Made by a program: the position numbers and the translations under genes | In this document: piece after piece, positions 25,602 through 34,985 of the stretch | Position numbering within the stretch: the first letter of the stretch is position 1 | Layout: every line of letters begins with the position of its first letter | Notes under the pieces: model-generated | Seen by the model: only the letters and a program-made list of their open reading frames with translations | Database searches by the model: none | What the model was told of the DNA's origin: nothing | Origin: Parvimonas sp. | GTDB lineage: Bacteria > Bacillota > Clostridia > Tissierellales > Peptoniphilaceae | Reading direction: 5' to 3' | Assembly (NCBI GenBank): GCA_022770425.1 | Contig: JALEHY010000058.1 | Location: 1-64,000 of the forward strand | Length of the DNA stretch: 64,000 nucleotides

Positions 25602-26696
25602 ATGAGTAAATACACTAAAAAATATTTTACAGTTGTACTATTTTTGATAACTTTCGGTGCAGTTATGGTTTTTAGTACAAGTTGGCCGTACAGTTACAGA
25701 CTGTATGGAGATGAAATGGCTATATTTAAAAAACATTTATTTTTTACAGCTACATCAATCGTAGTTGTTTTTGTCGTATCTCGAATAAATTTCCTGAAAT
25801 TTAAAAAATACAGTAATTTTATATTTTTTGCCACATTCTTTATGTGTTTTTTAGTATATTCTCCACTTGGAGAAAATATTAATAATGCGAGGCGTTGGCT
25901 AAAAATAGGGAGTTTTACTCTTATGCCTTCGGATTTTTTGAAAATCGGAGCGGTTTTGGCTATGGCTTATATGATAGATAGCAATAAAAACAGGTTTACT
26001 TTTAAAAATGTATTTGTGAAGTATTTAAAAATTGTTTCTTTATCTGCTGTTGCCATTATGATTCAACCCGATCTTTCAACATCTTTGGTTTTGATTGCGA
26101 CAGTAACTTCAATGTACATAGTTGCGGGAATGGATAAAAAAGCAGTTATTTTTTCTTCATTCGGAATCTGTATTGCAAGTGTTCTTGCTGTAATTTTTTT
26201 AAATTCAGGATATAGTAGAACAAGTAGAATACAGGCTTTTTTAAATCCTTTAAAATACAGAGACAGCCAGTCTTGGCAATTGATAAAATCACTTTTTGCG
26301 ATAACAAACGGTTCTGTTTTCGGTGTTGGACTTGGAAACGGAAGACAAAAATTTACACTGTCTGAAGCGCATAATGATTTTATTTTTGCAACTATTGCAG
26401 AAGAATTCGGATTTATCGGTTCTCTTTTGTTTGTTGCTGTTTTCGTATATCTTTCATATTTGGGAATAAAAATTGCAAATAATATAAAAAATCTATATGC
26501 AAGAATGGTTGTTATGGGTATTACCTTTTCAATAGGATTACAAACAATTGTAAATATAGGTACAGCTACCGGAATAATTCCTCCAACGGGTGTTACATTG
26601 CCTTTTGTAAGCTACGGAGGGTCATCATTGATTATGACCTCTTTTATGGCAGGAATAGTTTTGAGTATTGCCCGTTATGCTAATAAGGAGAAATAA
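25602..26696 (+). CDS. ftsW: Peptidoglycan glycosyltransferase FtsW (SEDS family)
   Basis: The 364-residue SEDS protein has about ten membrane segments. It polymerises lipid II at the septum together with the class B PBP encoded upstream. RWLKIGSFTLMPSDFLKIG, the loop IQPDLSTSL with the conserved Asp, AHNDFIFATIAEEFGFIG and LPFVSYGGSSLI are characteristic. Context between murD and murG favours FtsW over RodA. Start: ATG at 25602, 5 bp after murD. Its last bases are followed almost directly by murG. Confidence 0.9.
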   Translation: MSKYTKKYFTVVLFLITFGAVMVFSTSWPYSYRLYGDEMAIFKKHLFFTATSIVVVFVVSRINFLKFKKYSNFIFFATFFMCFLVYSPLGENINNARRWLKIGSFTLMPSDFLKIGAVLAMAYMIDSNKNRFTFKNVFVKYLKIVSLSAVAIMIQPDLSTSLVLIATVTSMYIVAGMDKKAVIFSSFGICIASVLAVIFLNSGYSRTSRIQAFLNPLKYRDSQSWQLIKSLFAITNGSVFGVGLGNGRQKFTLSEAHNDFIFATIAEEFGFIGSLLFVAVFVYLSYLGIKIANNIKNLYARMVVMGITFSIGLQTIVNIGTATGIIPPTGVTLPFVSYGGSSLIMTSFMAGIVLSIARYANKEK

Positions 26697-26697
26697 A

Positions 26698-27798
26698 ATG
26701 AGAGTAGTTATATCAGGAGGCGGTACAGGAGGACACATATATCCTGCTGTTGCCATAATAGAAGAATTAAAAAAAAGAGATAATAATATTGAAATTTTAT
26801 ACATTGGTTCTAAAAACAGTATGGAAAGCGAACTTATACCTAATTTGAATATAGATTATAAGTCAATAGAGGTAATGGGGTTACCGAGAAAAATTAATAA
26901 AAAATTTTTTAAATCCATATTTGTTTTACTTAAAGGACTTAGAGAATCAAAAAAAATACTTAAAGAATTTAAACCTGATGTTGTAATAGGAACCGGCGGG
27001 TTTGTTACAGGCCCTGTTTTATATAAAGCACATAAACTTGGAATTTATACTATATTCCATGAACAAAACAGTTATCCGGGTATTACCAACAGAATTCTTT
27101 CAAGATATGTTGATGCTATGGCGGTAACTTTTGAAAACTCAATAAAGTTTTTTAAAAATAACGAAAGATGTGTTGTAACCGGAAATCCTATAAGGAACAG
27201 ATTTTCTGATTTAGACAGAAAAAATTCGTTAGAATTTTTTGATTTGCCGTTATCAAATAAAGTCGTATTTTCCTTTGGTGGTAGTAACGGAAGTGAAGAA
27301 GTAAATAAAGCTATGTTTGATATATTAAAATCCAAAAAAGTACCTAAAGATATTTCTGTAATTCATGTTACAGGAAAATTGCATTTTGAAAAATTTATCT
27401 TTGATTTAAAAGAACAAAAAGTTGAGACTGGGGAAAATGTAAAAATATTGCCTTATATCACTGAAATGGATAAAGCCTATGGAGCTTCGGATTTGGTTAT
27501 AACAAGTTCCGGAGCGATAACACTTGCTGAAATTTCTAAAATAGGACTTGCAAGTATTTTGATACCTAAGGCTTATACAACAGAAAATCATCAGGAATAT
27601 AATGCAAGAGCCTATGAAAAAATCGGAGCTTCAGAACTTATTTTGGAAAAAGATTTAAATAGTGATTTGCTTTGGACTAAAATAGAAAATATAGTATATA
27701 ATGATGAAAAACTAAAGTCCATGAAAGAAAATTCTAAAAAATTTGCTATGCCTAATGCAGTTGAGGATTTTGTTTCTATATTTTTTGATAAATTTTAA
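26698..27798 (+). CDS. murG: UDP-GlcNAc:lipid I N-acetylglucosaminyltransferase
   Basis: About 366 residues, peripheral membrane GT-B enzyme that converts lipid I to lipid II. Glycine loops are SGGGTGGHIYPA and GTGGFVTGP, and the donor-binding region includes SSGAITLAEISKIGLASILIP and ENHQEYNARA. The longest frame starts at GTG 26668 inside ftsW. The ATG at 26698, after aaggagaaataa, gives the family's standard N-terminus MRVVISGGGTGGH and is the true start, one base after the ftsW stop. Confidence 0.95.
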   Translation: MRVVISGGGTGGHIYPAVAIIEELKKRDNNIEILYIGSKNSMESELIPNLNIDYKSIEVMGLPRKINKKFFKSIFVLLKGLRESKKILKEFKPDVVIGTGGFVTGPVLYKAHKLGIYTIFHEQNSYPGITNRILSRYVDAMAVTFENSIKFFKNNERCVVTGNPIRNRFSDLDRKNSLEFFDLPLSNKVVFSFGGSNGSEEVNKAMFDILKSKKVPKDISVIHVTGKLHFEKFIFDLKEQKVETGENVKILPYITEMDKAYGASDLVITSSGAITLAEISKIGLASILIPKAYTTENHQEYNARAYEKIGASELILEKDLNSDLLWTKIENIVYNDEKLKSMKENSKKFAMPNAVEDFVSIFFDKF

Positions 27799-27809
27799 AG
27801 GAGGAACTT

Positions 27810-29378
27810 ATGACGAAAGATAAAGACAGGAAACAAAAAGTATTTATTAAAAAGAGTACCAATTTATCCGGTGATGAAAAAGATGAATTTTATGAGTATG
27901 ATAGAGCAAAATCCAAGTCAGTTACTGTAGATGAAGATTTTTTTGAAAATATTCAAAGTGTTGATTATGGAAAATTAAGACTTGAAAAAGAACGTGCTCA
28001 AATGCTTGAAATTGAAAATGAAAATAAACTGGAACATAGTGAAAAAGTTGAAAGTATTGAAAATATTGAAGATGAAATTTTCCAAAATGAAAGTATAAAT
28101 TCAGATTTTGGTTTTGTAGAATCAAATAAAGAGAAAAAAGAAGAAATCGTAACAGAAAGTAAAAACATTTTATTTGATGAAGATGATGATGACTTCGGTT
28201 CTTTTGAAGAATATGATAAAAGTAAAATTTCAGAGAGTAATGTTGATACAACAGAAAATCAAAAATCAAATATCTTTACAGACTATGGTATAAATGAAGA
28301 AATTTCTCAAGAAAACGACAAATACGCCTCTTTGTTTGAAACACAAAGTCAGCAAATTAAAGGACAAGATGTTGATGATGCTGACAGCAGAATGAGGAGT
28401 ACGAGTGTTATAAATATTGTAAATTCTAAAGAAAATAATTTTTCAAATGAGAATAATAACTCTCCTGTATATGATGAAGACGATGATTTTGGAAGTGTTG
28501 AAGATTATACTGAAAGTGTTTCACCTAAATCTTATTCAAACGATTACGAAAATATAAGTCAAAAAGCTGATTATTACAATGATTTTAATAATGATGAGTT
28601 ATCAGACGAAGAAGATGAAGACGAATATTATACTGATAAAAAAGGCAGAAAAAGGAAAAAAAGAAGAACTTTGAGAATATTTTTAAAAGTTTTTCTGTTA
28701 CTCTTGATTTCTTGCTCTGCTATGGCTGTTTATTTTGGACTGACTCATGATTTGTTTAAAATAGATTATATTGCCGTAAACGGAAATGTTCATAACGATA
28801 AGGACATAATAATTTTAAAGAGCGGAGTAAATATAGGAGATAATATATTTTTGACAAGAGCAAGTAAAATCGAGAAAAATCTGAAAGAAAATCCTACTAT
28901 TGAAAGTGTAAAAGTTACAAAAGATTATCCTAATATATTGAATATAGAAGTAAAAGAAAATTATGTAAGTGCTTACATAAACGCTTCAAACGGGATAACT
29001 ACAATAGATAACTTGGGTAAAATAAAACAAATCGGAGCGGGAAATTCCGAAACGTCAGGTATCCAAATAAAAGGACTTTCCGATTCTAAAAATACTGTAG
29101 GAGAAGATTTTTCAAAAGATGTAATAAAAGTTAAGTTATTACTTGAAATTTTGACAAAAGATTATTACAATGACGTTTCAACTATTGATTTTTCAAACGA
29201 TAAAGAAATAATAATTGAAATGAAAGATTCACTAAAAATTACATTTGGGGACTTAAATGATTATGCTAAAAAAACAAAAATAATTGATGTAATGTTAAAA
29301 AAAATAAAATCTGATGCAATAAGTGCTTCAGAACTTATATTAAATGTTGGAAATAATCCAATAATTGTTAAAAAATAA
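27810..29378 (+). CDS. FtsQ/DivIB-like division protein with very long acidic N-terminal tail
   Basis: The 522-residue protein has a single membrane segment at about 289-311 (LRIFLKVFLLLLISCSAMAV). The outside POTRA domain follows (FKIDYIAVNGNVHNDKDIII), then a beta domain of FtsQ/DivIB. The cytoplasmic tail of about 286 residues is far longer than in most family members and is rich in Asp, Glu, Ser and Asn. It ends in a basic patch, KKGRKRKKRR. The motif DEDDDDFGSFEEY (about 123-135) recurs as DEDDDFGSVEDY (about 222-233), suggesting a repeated binding motif. Start: ATG at 27810 after aggaggaac. It lies between murG and ftsZ, the normal place. Confidence 0.85.
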   Translation: MTKDKDRKQKVFIKKSTNLSGDEKDEFYEYDRAKSKSVTVDEDFFENIQSVDYGKLRLEKERAQMLEIENENKLEHSEKVESIENIEDEIFQNESINSDFGFVESNKEKKEEIVTESKNILFDEDDDDFGSFEEYDKSKISESNVDTTENQKSNIFTDYGINEEISQENDKYASLFETQSQQIKGQDVDDADSRMRSTSVINIVNSKENNFSNENNNSPVYDEDDDFGSVEDYTESVSPKSYSNDYENISQKADYYNDFNNDELSDEEDEDEYYTDKKGRKRKKRRTLRIFLKVFLLLLISCSAMAVYFGLTHDLFKIDYIAVNGNVHNDKDIIILKSGVNIGDNIFLTRASKIEKNLKENPTIESVKVTKDYPNILNIEVKENYVSAYINASNGITTIDNLGKIKQIGAGNSETSGIQIKGLSDSKNTVGEDFSKDVIKVKLLLEILTKDYYNDVSTIDFSNDKEIIIEMKDSLKITFGDLNDYAKKTKIIDVMLKKIKSDAISASELILNVGNNPIIVKK

Positions 29379-29460
29379 TAAAAAATTATAGATATTTATT
29401 TTAAAATTTAGTATAATTAAAAGTGTAATTATTTAGATAATACAAATAGGAGGAATAGAT

Positions 29461-30519
29461 ATGGCATTTGAAATGGAAACAGTTGAAAGCGGATTAGCAA
29501 AAATTAAAGTTTTTGGCGTTGGCGGTGGTGGAAATAACGCTATCTCAAGAATGAAAGCATCAGGTTTGAGAGGAGTAGATTTTATCGCTGTTAATACAGA
29601 CAGACAAATACTTAATGCAATAGATATTGAAACAAAAATTCAAATTGGAGAAAAATTAACCAGAGGACTTGGTGCAGGAGCAAATCCTGCTGTTGGAGAA
29701 AAAGCTGCTGAAGAAAGCAGAGATGAAATAATTGCTGCTCTTGAAGGAACAGACATGGTATTTATTACTGCCGGAATGGGTGGAGGTACAGGAACCGGTG
29801 CTGCTCCAGTTGTTGCAGGTATTGCAAAAGAAATGGGAATTTTAACAGTTGGTGTTGTAACAAAACCATTCACTTTTGAAGGAAGAAAAAGAGCGGTACA
29901 AGCTGAACAAGGAATTGAGGCTTTGAAAGAAAAAGTTGATACTTTGATTACAATTCCAAACGACAGATTAATTCAAATTTCAGAAAAAAGAACAACAATG
30001 CTTGAAGCATTTGCTATGGCAGATGAAGTTTTGATGAACGGTATTCAAGGTATTTCTGATTTGATTGCAGTTCCAAGTGTGATAAATCTTGACTTTGCGG
30101 ATGTTAAATCTGTAATGGCGGATCAAGGTGTTGCACATATGGGTATTGGTAGAGCGAGCGGAGAAAACAGAGCGGTTGATGCGGCTAAAATGGCGATAAA
30201 CAGTCCGTTACTTGAAACTTCTATTGACGGAGCGAAAGCTGTTCTTCTTAACGTTACAGCTGCTAATGTAGGTATCTTTGAAGCTCATGAAGCTGCCGAA
30301 TTAATCAGAGAGGCTATTGACGGAGATGCAAATGTAATTTTTGGTTCAGGAATAGATGAATCTTTAGGTGATGACATTAAAATTACAGTTATAGCAACAG
30401 GATTTGATCCTCTTGTATCAGGGGGAACAAGAAAAGTTTCTAACCTTTCAAAACCGGCTCAAAAAGAAACAAAAAAAGATGACGGATTTGATTTGGATAT
30501 CCCAAGCTTTTTAAGATAA
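29461..30519 (+). CDS. ftsZ: Cell division GTPase FtsZ
   Basis: The 352-residue tubulin homologue forms the Z-ring. GGGGNNAISRM, the tubulin signature GMGGGTGTGAAPVVA, NDRL and the T7-loop NLDFADVKSVM are intact. The linker is short, and the C-terminal peptide LDIPSFLR, which binds FtsA/SepF-type partners, is present. ftsA is not upstream as in many bacteria. TATAAT at 29412-29417 suggests an own promoter. Start: ATG at 29461 after aggaggaat. The stop overlaps the nrdR start (TAATG). Confidence 0.97.
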   Translation: MAFEMETVESGLAKIKVFGVGGGGNNAISRMKASGLRGVDFIAVNTDRQILNAIDIETKIQIGEKLTRGLGAGANPAVGEKAAEESRDEIIAALEGTDMVFITAGMGGGTGTGAAPVVAGIAKEMGILTVGVVTKPFTFEGRKRAVQAEQGIEALKEKVDTLITIPNDRLIQISEKRTTMLEAFAMADEVLMNGIQGISDLIAVPSVINLDFADVKSVMADQGVAHMGIGRASGENRAVDAAKMAINSPLLETSIDGAKAVLLNVTAANVGIFEAHEAAELIREAIDGDANVIFGSGIDESLGDDIKITVIATGFDPLVSGGTRKVSNLSKPAQKETKKDDGFDLDIPSFLR

Positions 30520-30965
30520 TGAGATGTCCCATTTGCGGTAACGACAGTACGAGAGTTTTAGATTCGAGAAACTCAAACGATAAAACAACGATAAAACGAA
30601 GGCGTTTATGTGAAAATTGTAATTACAAATTTACCACTTATGAAAGAATGCCTGAATTTGAAATTTTTGTAATAAAAAAAGACGGGAGAAAACAAATTTT
30701 TTCAAGAAATAAAGTTTATGCCGGAATAAAAAAATGTTGTGAAAAGCGTTCAATTGACGAAAATGACATAGAAGATTTGATTAGTTCGATTGAAATGGAG
30801 ATTAGACAAAATTATAAAAATGAAATTTTATCAACTGAAATCGGAAATTTAGTTCTGAAAAACTTAAAAACACTCGACGAAGTTTCTTATATTCGCTTTG
30901 CTGCAGTATATAAGGATTTTAAAGATGTCAAAGCATTTTTAGAGTATTTACAAACAGAATTTTAG
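30519..30965 (+). CDS. nrdR: Transcriptional repressor NrdR
   Basis: The 148-residue regulator represses ribonucleotide reductase genes. It has an N-terminal zinc ribbon (CPICG and CENCNYKFTTYER) followed by an ATP-cone domain (IFVIKKDGRKQIFSRNKVYAG) that senses ATP/dATP. Length is normal. The start ATG overlaps the ftsZ stop codon, so it is translated by coupling. A strong terminator follows directly and ends the dcw run. Confidence 0.95.
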   Translation: MRCPICGNDSTRVLDSRNSNDKTTIKRRRLCENCNYKFTTYERMPEFEIFVIKKDGRKQIFSRNKVYAGIKKCCEKRSIDENDIEDLISSIEMEIRQNYKNEILSTEIGNLVLKNLKTLDEVSYIRFAAVYKDFKDVKAFLEYLQTEF

Positions 30966-30993
30966 AGAGAACAGTTTTACTGTTCTCTTTTTA
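30966..30993 (+). terminator. Terminator of the dcw cluster
   Basis: AGAGAACAG pairs perfectly with CTGTTCTCT around a 5-nt loop, followed by five T, directly after the nrdR stop. Confidence 0.9.
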
Positions 30994-31245
30994 TGTGTTT
31001 TTAATCTTTAAACTGTACAAAATATTAAAAGAAGAATTAAATAACTTATATACCTTTAACAGTTAAAAGATTATATTAAATGTATGTTTGGGCATTTTAC
31101 AATATGTATATGTATAATTAAAATTTAACTACAAAAAATCTCAAAAAAGAGATTGATTTTTTATTAAATTAGTGGTATAATCTTTTTCTATGTCAACAAA
31201 GCATAAAATATGATTTATATATGTCATAAAATTAAAGAAATAAAT

Positions 31246-31265
31246 TTACATTTTTAAAAATGTAA
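31246..31265. promoter_or_regulatory. 20-bp perfect palindrome upstream of the pilin promoter
   Basis: TTACATTTTTAAAAATGTAA is a perfect palindrome about 80 bp before the -35 box. It could bind a dimeric regulator of pilus expression. The rest of 30994-31344 is AT-rich and gene-free, with another TGGTATAAT-like box near 31172. Confidence 0.4.
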
Positions 31266-31344
31266 TATGTCGTTATAAAAGTGGTTAAAATATTTAAATT
31301 TATTGTAAAAAATGTTATTTTGTATAAAATAATCGAAAAAACTA

Positions 31345-31372
31345 TTGACAAAAAGACATAAAAATGTATAAT
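31345..31372 (+). promoter_or_regulatory. Promoter of the pilus locus
   Basis: TTGACA (31345-31350) and TATAAT (31367-31372), 16 bp apart, form a near-consensus promoter. It overlaps the first codons of the longest open frame, proving that the pilin start must be further downstream. Confidence 0.85.
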
Positions 31373-31408
31373 TATAGATATAAAATAAAATATGAAAAGG
31401 AGAATGAA

Positions 31409-33409
31409 ATGACAAAGAAATTATTTAAAAGCATAATGTCAAGTATGCTTGCAATTATCATGTTATTTGCTGTGGTAATTCCTAGCTATATTAGAGCGGA
31501 TGAATCACAAAAAACTAAAGTATCAGTTCATAAAATACTTATGGACAAAGGAGTTTTTAATGATTTTCAAGTAGGGTATACTGGAAAAGACAATACCAAG
31601 TATGATGGGAGAAAGATAAATAATATTGATTCTTTCTTTGGAACGGGTGCTAAAGAAATTGAAGGAGTTGCATTTAGTGTTTACAAACAAGATGATAGTG
31701 GAGATAAAACGGGTACTCAACTTGGGTTAAATGATGAAGATGTAAAGGATAAAAAATTTAAATTGGTACAAGTTAATGGTTCAGATGTTGTTGTTACAAA
31801 AAATAGTAATGGAGCAGTTTCTGCTGATTTTACATTAGAGAATGGTACATACATTTTTGTTGAAGTTAAAGAAAAATCACCATATTTTAGTACACCTGAA
31901 GGAAAAGAACTAACAGAGGCAAAAGCTGTTCCTTTTAAATTGCAATTACCTATTACTAAGCCAGACGGAACAGGATATTTTAGTGAAACAGATCCTCTTC
32001 ATGTATATCCAAAAAATACAGAAGATGTTCCGGTAATTGACAAAACATTTGAAGACGGAAGTAAAACGACTAAAAATGTTATGATTGGTGAAGAAATTCC
32101 ATATAAAGTAACAACAAAAATCCCAAAAGGTTCTACTTATAAAACATTAAAGTGGACAGATACAATGGTTAAAGGATTGGATTTTAAGACTGGAAGTCTT
32201 ACAATTACAAGTAAAGAGTTAGAATCTGAGAATTTAACAAAAGAAACAGACTATAAAATCACTGAAACAAAAAGAGGATTTGTTTTAGAATTTACAAATG
32301 AAGGTCTTACAAAAATAGAAAAAATTGCTAAAGAAAAAGAAGTAAATATAACATTAGCTTATAAGGCTGAACTTAATAAAGAGGCGATAATTGATACTGA
32401 AATACCTAATGAAATTAAGTTAGATTATGGAAATAGACCAAGTTTTGATTCATCTCCGAAACCTGTTACTCCAAAAGAAGAAGACGGAAAAATTAAAATT
32501 AAAATAACTAAAGAATGGGAAGAAACTTTAGAAAAGAGAGATGTTAATTTTGTAGTTTATGAAAAAGAAACAGGAAAAGAAGTAGGAAAGATTACTATTA
32601 CTAAAGGTCAATCAGAAGGAACTTTAGAAACAGGATTAGAAAAAAATAAAGAGTACATTGTAATAGAAGAAAAAGTTGCTGGAACATTACCTGAATATAA
32701 AAATGGAACAACTGGTGAACTTACAATAAAAAATAAGAAAAATCCAAATCCTGATCCATTGAAACCAGAGCCACCAAAAGTAATCACTTATGGTAAAAAA
32801 TTTGTAAAGATAGATTCTGGTGACGAAAATAAAAAATTGTCAGGAGCAGAGTTTAAAATTTTGAATGATCAAGGTCAATATTTGGCATTGAAAGATGTTG
32901 ACGAAAAAACACAAGAAATTGAAAAATATAAAACAGCAGAAAAAGCTTATCAAGATGAAGTTGCAAAAGCTACAACTGAAAATCCTAATACAGAAGAAAT
33001 AAATAAGAAAAAGTTAGAAAGAGATAAAGCTTATGAAACTTTAAGTTTACAATGGAAATTTGTAAATGAAGATAGTAAGGCATTTGTATTTATTTCTGAT
33101 CAAGAAGGTAAAATTGAAGTAAAAGGATTGAAACAGGGAATATACAAGTTGAAAGAAACTAAAGCTCCGAGTGGATATGCACTTCCTTCATCAGAATTTG
33201 AATTTACAGTTAATAAAGGAAGCTATTCATCAGGAGATATTAAATTTACACAAGCATCTCAATCACCTGATGCACAAAAAGTAGTTAACAAAAAAGTTAC
33301 TATTCCTCAAACAGGTGGAGTTGGTACTTTAATATTCGCTGTTGTGGGTATATCTTTAATGGGTGTAGCTATATATGCTATGAAGAGAAGAAATAGCGAA
33401 GAAAAATAA
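31409..33409 (+). CDS. Major pilin subunit, SpaA-type LPXTG-like protein
   Basis: About 666 residues. A signal peptide (LFKSIMSSMLAIIMLFAVVI) is followed by the pilin motif YPKN with the linking K202, Cna-B-type domains and an E-box (YKLKETKAPSGYAL). The sorting signal IPQTG is at 632-636, with a hydrophobic helix and a basic tail (KRRN). Sortases encoded at 36118-38757 should polymerise it through K202 and anchor it to the wall. A longer frame from 31364 lies in the promoter. ATG 31409 follows aaaggagaatg. A hairpin after the gene may reduce read-through into the minor pilin gene. Confidence 0.9.
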   Translation: MTKKLFKSIMSSMLAIIMLFAVVIPSYIRADESQKTKVSVHKILMDKGVFNDFQVGYTGKDNTKYDGRKINNIDSFFGTGAKEIEGVAFSVYKQDDSGDKTGTQLGLNDEDVKDKKFKLVQVNGSDVVVTKNSNGAVSADFTLENGTYIFVEVKEKSPYFSTPEGKELTEAKAVPFKLQLPITKPDGTGYFSETDPLHVYPKNTEDVPVIDKTFEDGSKTTKNVMIGEEIPYKVTTKIPKGSTYKTLKWTDTMVKGLDFKTGSLTITSKELESENLTKETDYKITETKRGFVLEFTNEGLTKIEKIAKEKEVNITLAYKAELNKEAIIDTEIPNEIKLDYGNRPSFDSSPKPVTPKEEDGKIKIKITKEWEETLEKRDVNFVVYEKETGKEVGKITITKGQSEGTLETGLEKNKEYIVIEEKVAGTLPEYKNGTTGELTIKNKKNPNPDPLKPEPPKVITYGKKFVKIDSGDENKKLSGAEFKILNDQGQYLALKDVDEKTQEIEKYKTAEKAYQDEVAKATTENPNTEEINKKKLERDKAYETLSLQWKFVNEDSKAFVFISDQEGKIEVKGLKQGIYKLKETKAPSGYALPSSEFEFTVNKGSYSSGDIKFTQASQSPDAQKVVNKKVTIPQTGGVGTLIFAVVGISLMGVAIYAMKRRNSEEK

Positions 33410-33443
33410 AAAACACATTAATTTATGACAAATGATTAAATTA

Positions 33444-33475
33444 CTATATCAGAGGGAGACCTCTGATATAGTTTT
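33444..33475 (+). terminator. Hairpin between the two pilin genes
   Basis: A perfect 12-bp stem (CTATATCAGAGG with CCTCTGATATAG) and GAGA loop are followed by TTTT only. The short T tract suggests partial termination, which would give more major than minor pilin. Confidence 0.8.
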
Positions 33476-33494
33476 ATGAAAGGAAAGTGAAGCA

Positions 33495-34709
33495 TTGATA
33501 AGGGTTAAGAGAATATTATTTGGGGTTGTTACGGCTTTTATATTGCTTTTAAACGTTTGTGGATTTGCAAATGACATTTTTGCCGATACAAAAGGAGAAG
33601 TTAGTATTTTCCTTTATTCACAACAAGAAAATTTTGAAAAGCATCCGGTGGTCGGCTCTAAACTTAAAGTTTGGAAACTTAGTGATGAGTACGAAAATAA
33701 AGAGAAAAAAGAGATTGTCGATTCACTTGAAAAATTGAGTGTTGATGAGCTTGATAAAAAGTTTGAAAATTCACGTGTTACTGAACCAAGTGGTGTTGAT
33801 GGGAAAATAGTTGTTTCAAACCTTGAAAACGGAGCTTATTATGTAAGAGAGGTTACAGATACACAAAAAGAGTATGAAGTAGAGCCGTTTGCGTTTAAAA
33901 TTTCTGACAGTGAAAAAGTTTATACTATAAAACCTAAGTTTATAAGGAAAATTCCTAAGGAAACTCCTCGTGGAAAAGTAAAGCTTTTAAAAATTTCAAA
34001 TGAACAAAAAACTCTTGAGAATGTAGGATTTAAACTTATTTCTCGTACTGCGTCCGGAGATTTTGAAGTTTTTGTTTCCGGCAAATATACTTTTGATGAA
34101 AAAGGAGAATCTAAAGTTCTTTATACTGACAAAAACGGAGAAATATTTGTTGACAATCTTCCTGTTGGAGAGTACATTTTTAGAGAAGTAGAACCGTTGG
34201 CAGGTTATATTGTAAAAAGTACGGATACTATGTTTAAGATAACTTCCGAAAATATGGTTCAGCTAAAAGTAGTTAACGATAAAACAAATAAAGGAGAAAA
34301 AGTTTTTGTTAAAACGTCTAATGCTAAAAATCCTGAATTTTTAGAGGGAGCGATTTTCAGAGTTACCGTTAAGAAAGACGGAAATTATATTCCTGTACAA
34401 AGAGACGGTAAAGATTATGAAATTACTTCAAAGAAAAATGGGGAATTTAAGGTTTCCGATTTGGATTTTGGAACATATTACCTTTGGGAAATTAAAGCTC
34501 CTAAAGGCTATAAACAACTTTCTGAACCGATAGAGTTTGTGATTGATGAAAATTCAAAAACTAATGAAATAACAGTTATAAAAAATGAACCTTTTAAACC
34601 TATGATACCAAAAACAGGAGATATAGTTTTTATTTCTATGGTTATTGGAGGAGCGATTGTTTTTATAACAGGGTATGTCATAAGTAGAGAAAAGAAAAAA
34701 TACAGATAA
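33495..34709 (+). CDS. Minor/ancillary pilin, Cna-B repeat LPXTG-like protein
   Basis: The 404-residue surface protein has a signal peptide (ILFGVVTAFILLLNVCGFA) and three Cna-B-like domains. Each ends in an E-box-like segment (YYVREV, YIFREVEPLAGY, YYLWEIKAPKGY). The sorting signal IPKTG (371-375) is followed by a hydrophobic helix and a basic tail. No clear YPKN motif is seen, so it is probably a tip or base subunit. Start is TTG at 33495, preceded by aaggaaagtg. It shares the locus with the major pilin and ends at a terminator. Confidence 0.85.
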   Translation: MIRVKRILFGVVTAFILLLNVCGFANDIFADTKGEVSIFLYSQQENFEKHPVVGSKLKVWKLSDEYENKEKKEIVDSLEKLSVDELDKKFENSRVTEPSGVDGKIVVSNLENGAYYVREVTDTQKEYEVEPFAFKISDSEKVYTIKPKFIRKIPKETPRGKVKLLKISNEQKTLENVGFKLISRTASGDFEVFVSGKYTFDEKGESKVLYTDKNGEIFVDNLPVGEYIFREVEPLAGYIVKSTDTMFKITSENMVQLKVVNDKTNKGEKVFVKTSNAKNPEFLEGAIFRVTVKKDGNYIPVQRDGKDYEITSKKNGEFKVSDLDFGTYYLWEIKAPKGYKQLSEPIEFVIDENSKTNEITVIKNEPFKPMIPKTGDIVFISMVIGGAIVFITGYVISREKKKYR

Positions 34710-34738
34710 AGGAATTTCAAAAGAAGTTCCTTTTTTAT
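34708..34738 (+). terminator. Terminator after the minor pilin gene
   Basis: AAAGGAAtTTC pairs with GAAgTTCCTTT (one G-T pair) around AAAA, followed by a T run. It separates pilin genes from the module that follows. Confidence 0.75.
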
Positions 34739-34818
34739 TTTTCATTTAACAAATATATAATATAAATATTTACAGAAATAATTTAATAAAATAAAGATAA
34801 ATGTTATGTACTAAGATA

Positions 34819-34925
34819 AAATTGTGGTATAATAACTATGAGTTTAAGCCTTGTGATAAGGTTATATTTATTTTACCATTAATAAAATAATCTAAGGGGA
34901 TTATGATATAATAATTATAAGTTTA
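34819..34925 (+). repeat. Palindromic promoter repeat, copy R2
   Basis: 34819-34882 matches R1 and R3 (GTGGTATAATAACTATGAGT, then GCCTTGTGATAAGGTTA, ending TTTTACCATTA). It is more diverged in the right arm. A second -10-bearing segment (TTATGATATAATAATTATAA, near 34901-34920) follows, as in R1 and R3. It lies just before the Panacea-domain gene. Confidence 0.7.
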
Positions 34926-34985
34926 CACAAGATGTAATATAATAACGAAAGATCAAAATGTAATTGTTGATAAGGAGGTATTATT

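Noticed and set aside
31364..31408. Longer pilin start giving 15 extra N-terminal residues
   Set aside because: The bases overlap the TTGACA/TATAAT promoter, and the strong ribosome binding site serves ATG 31409.
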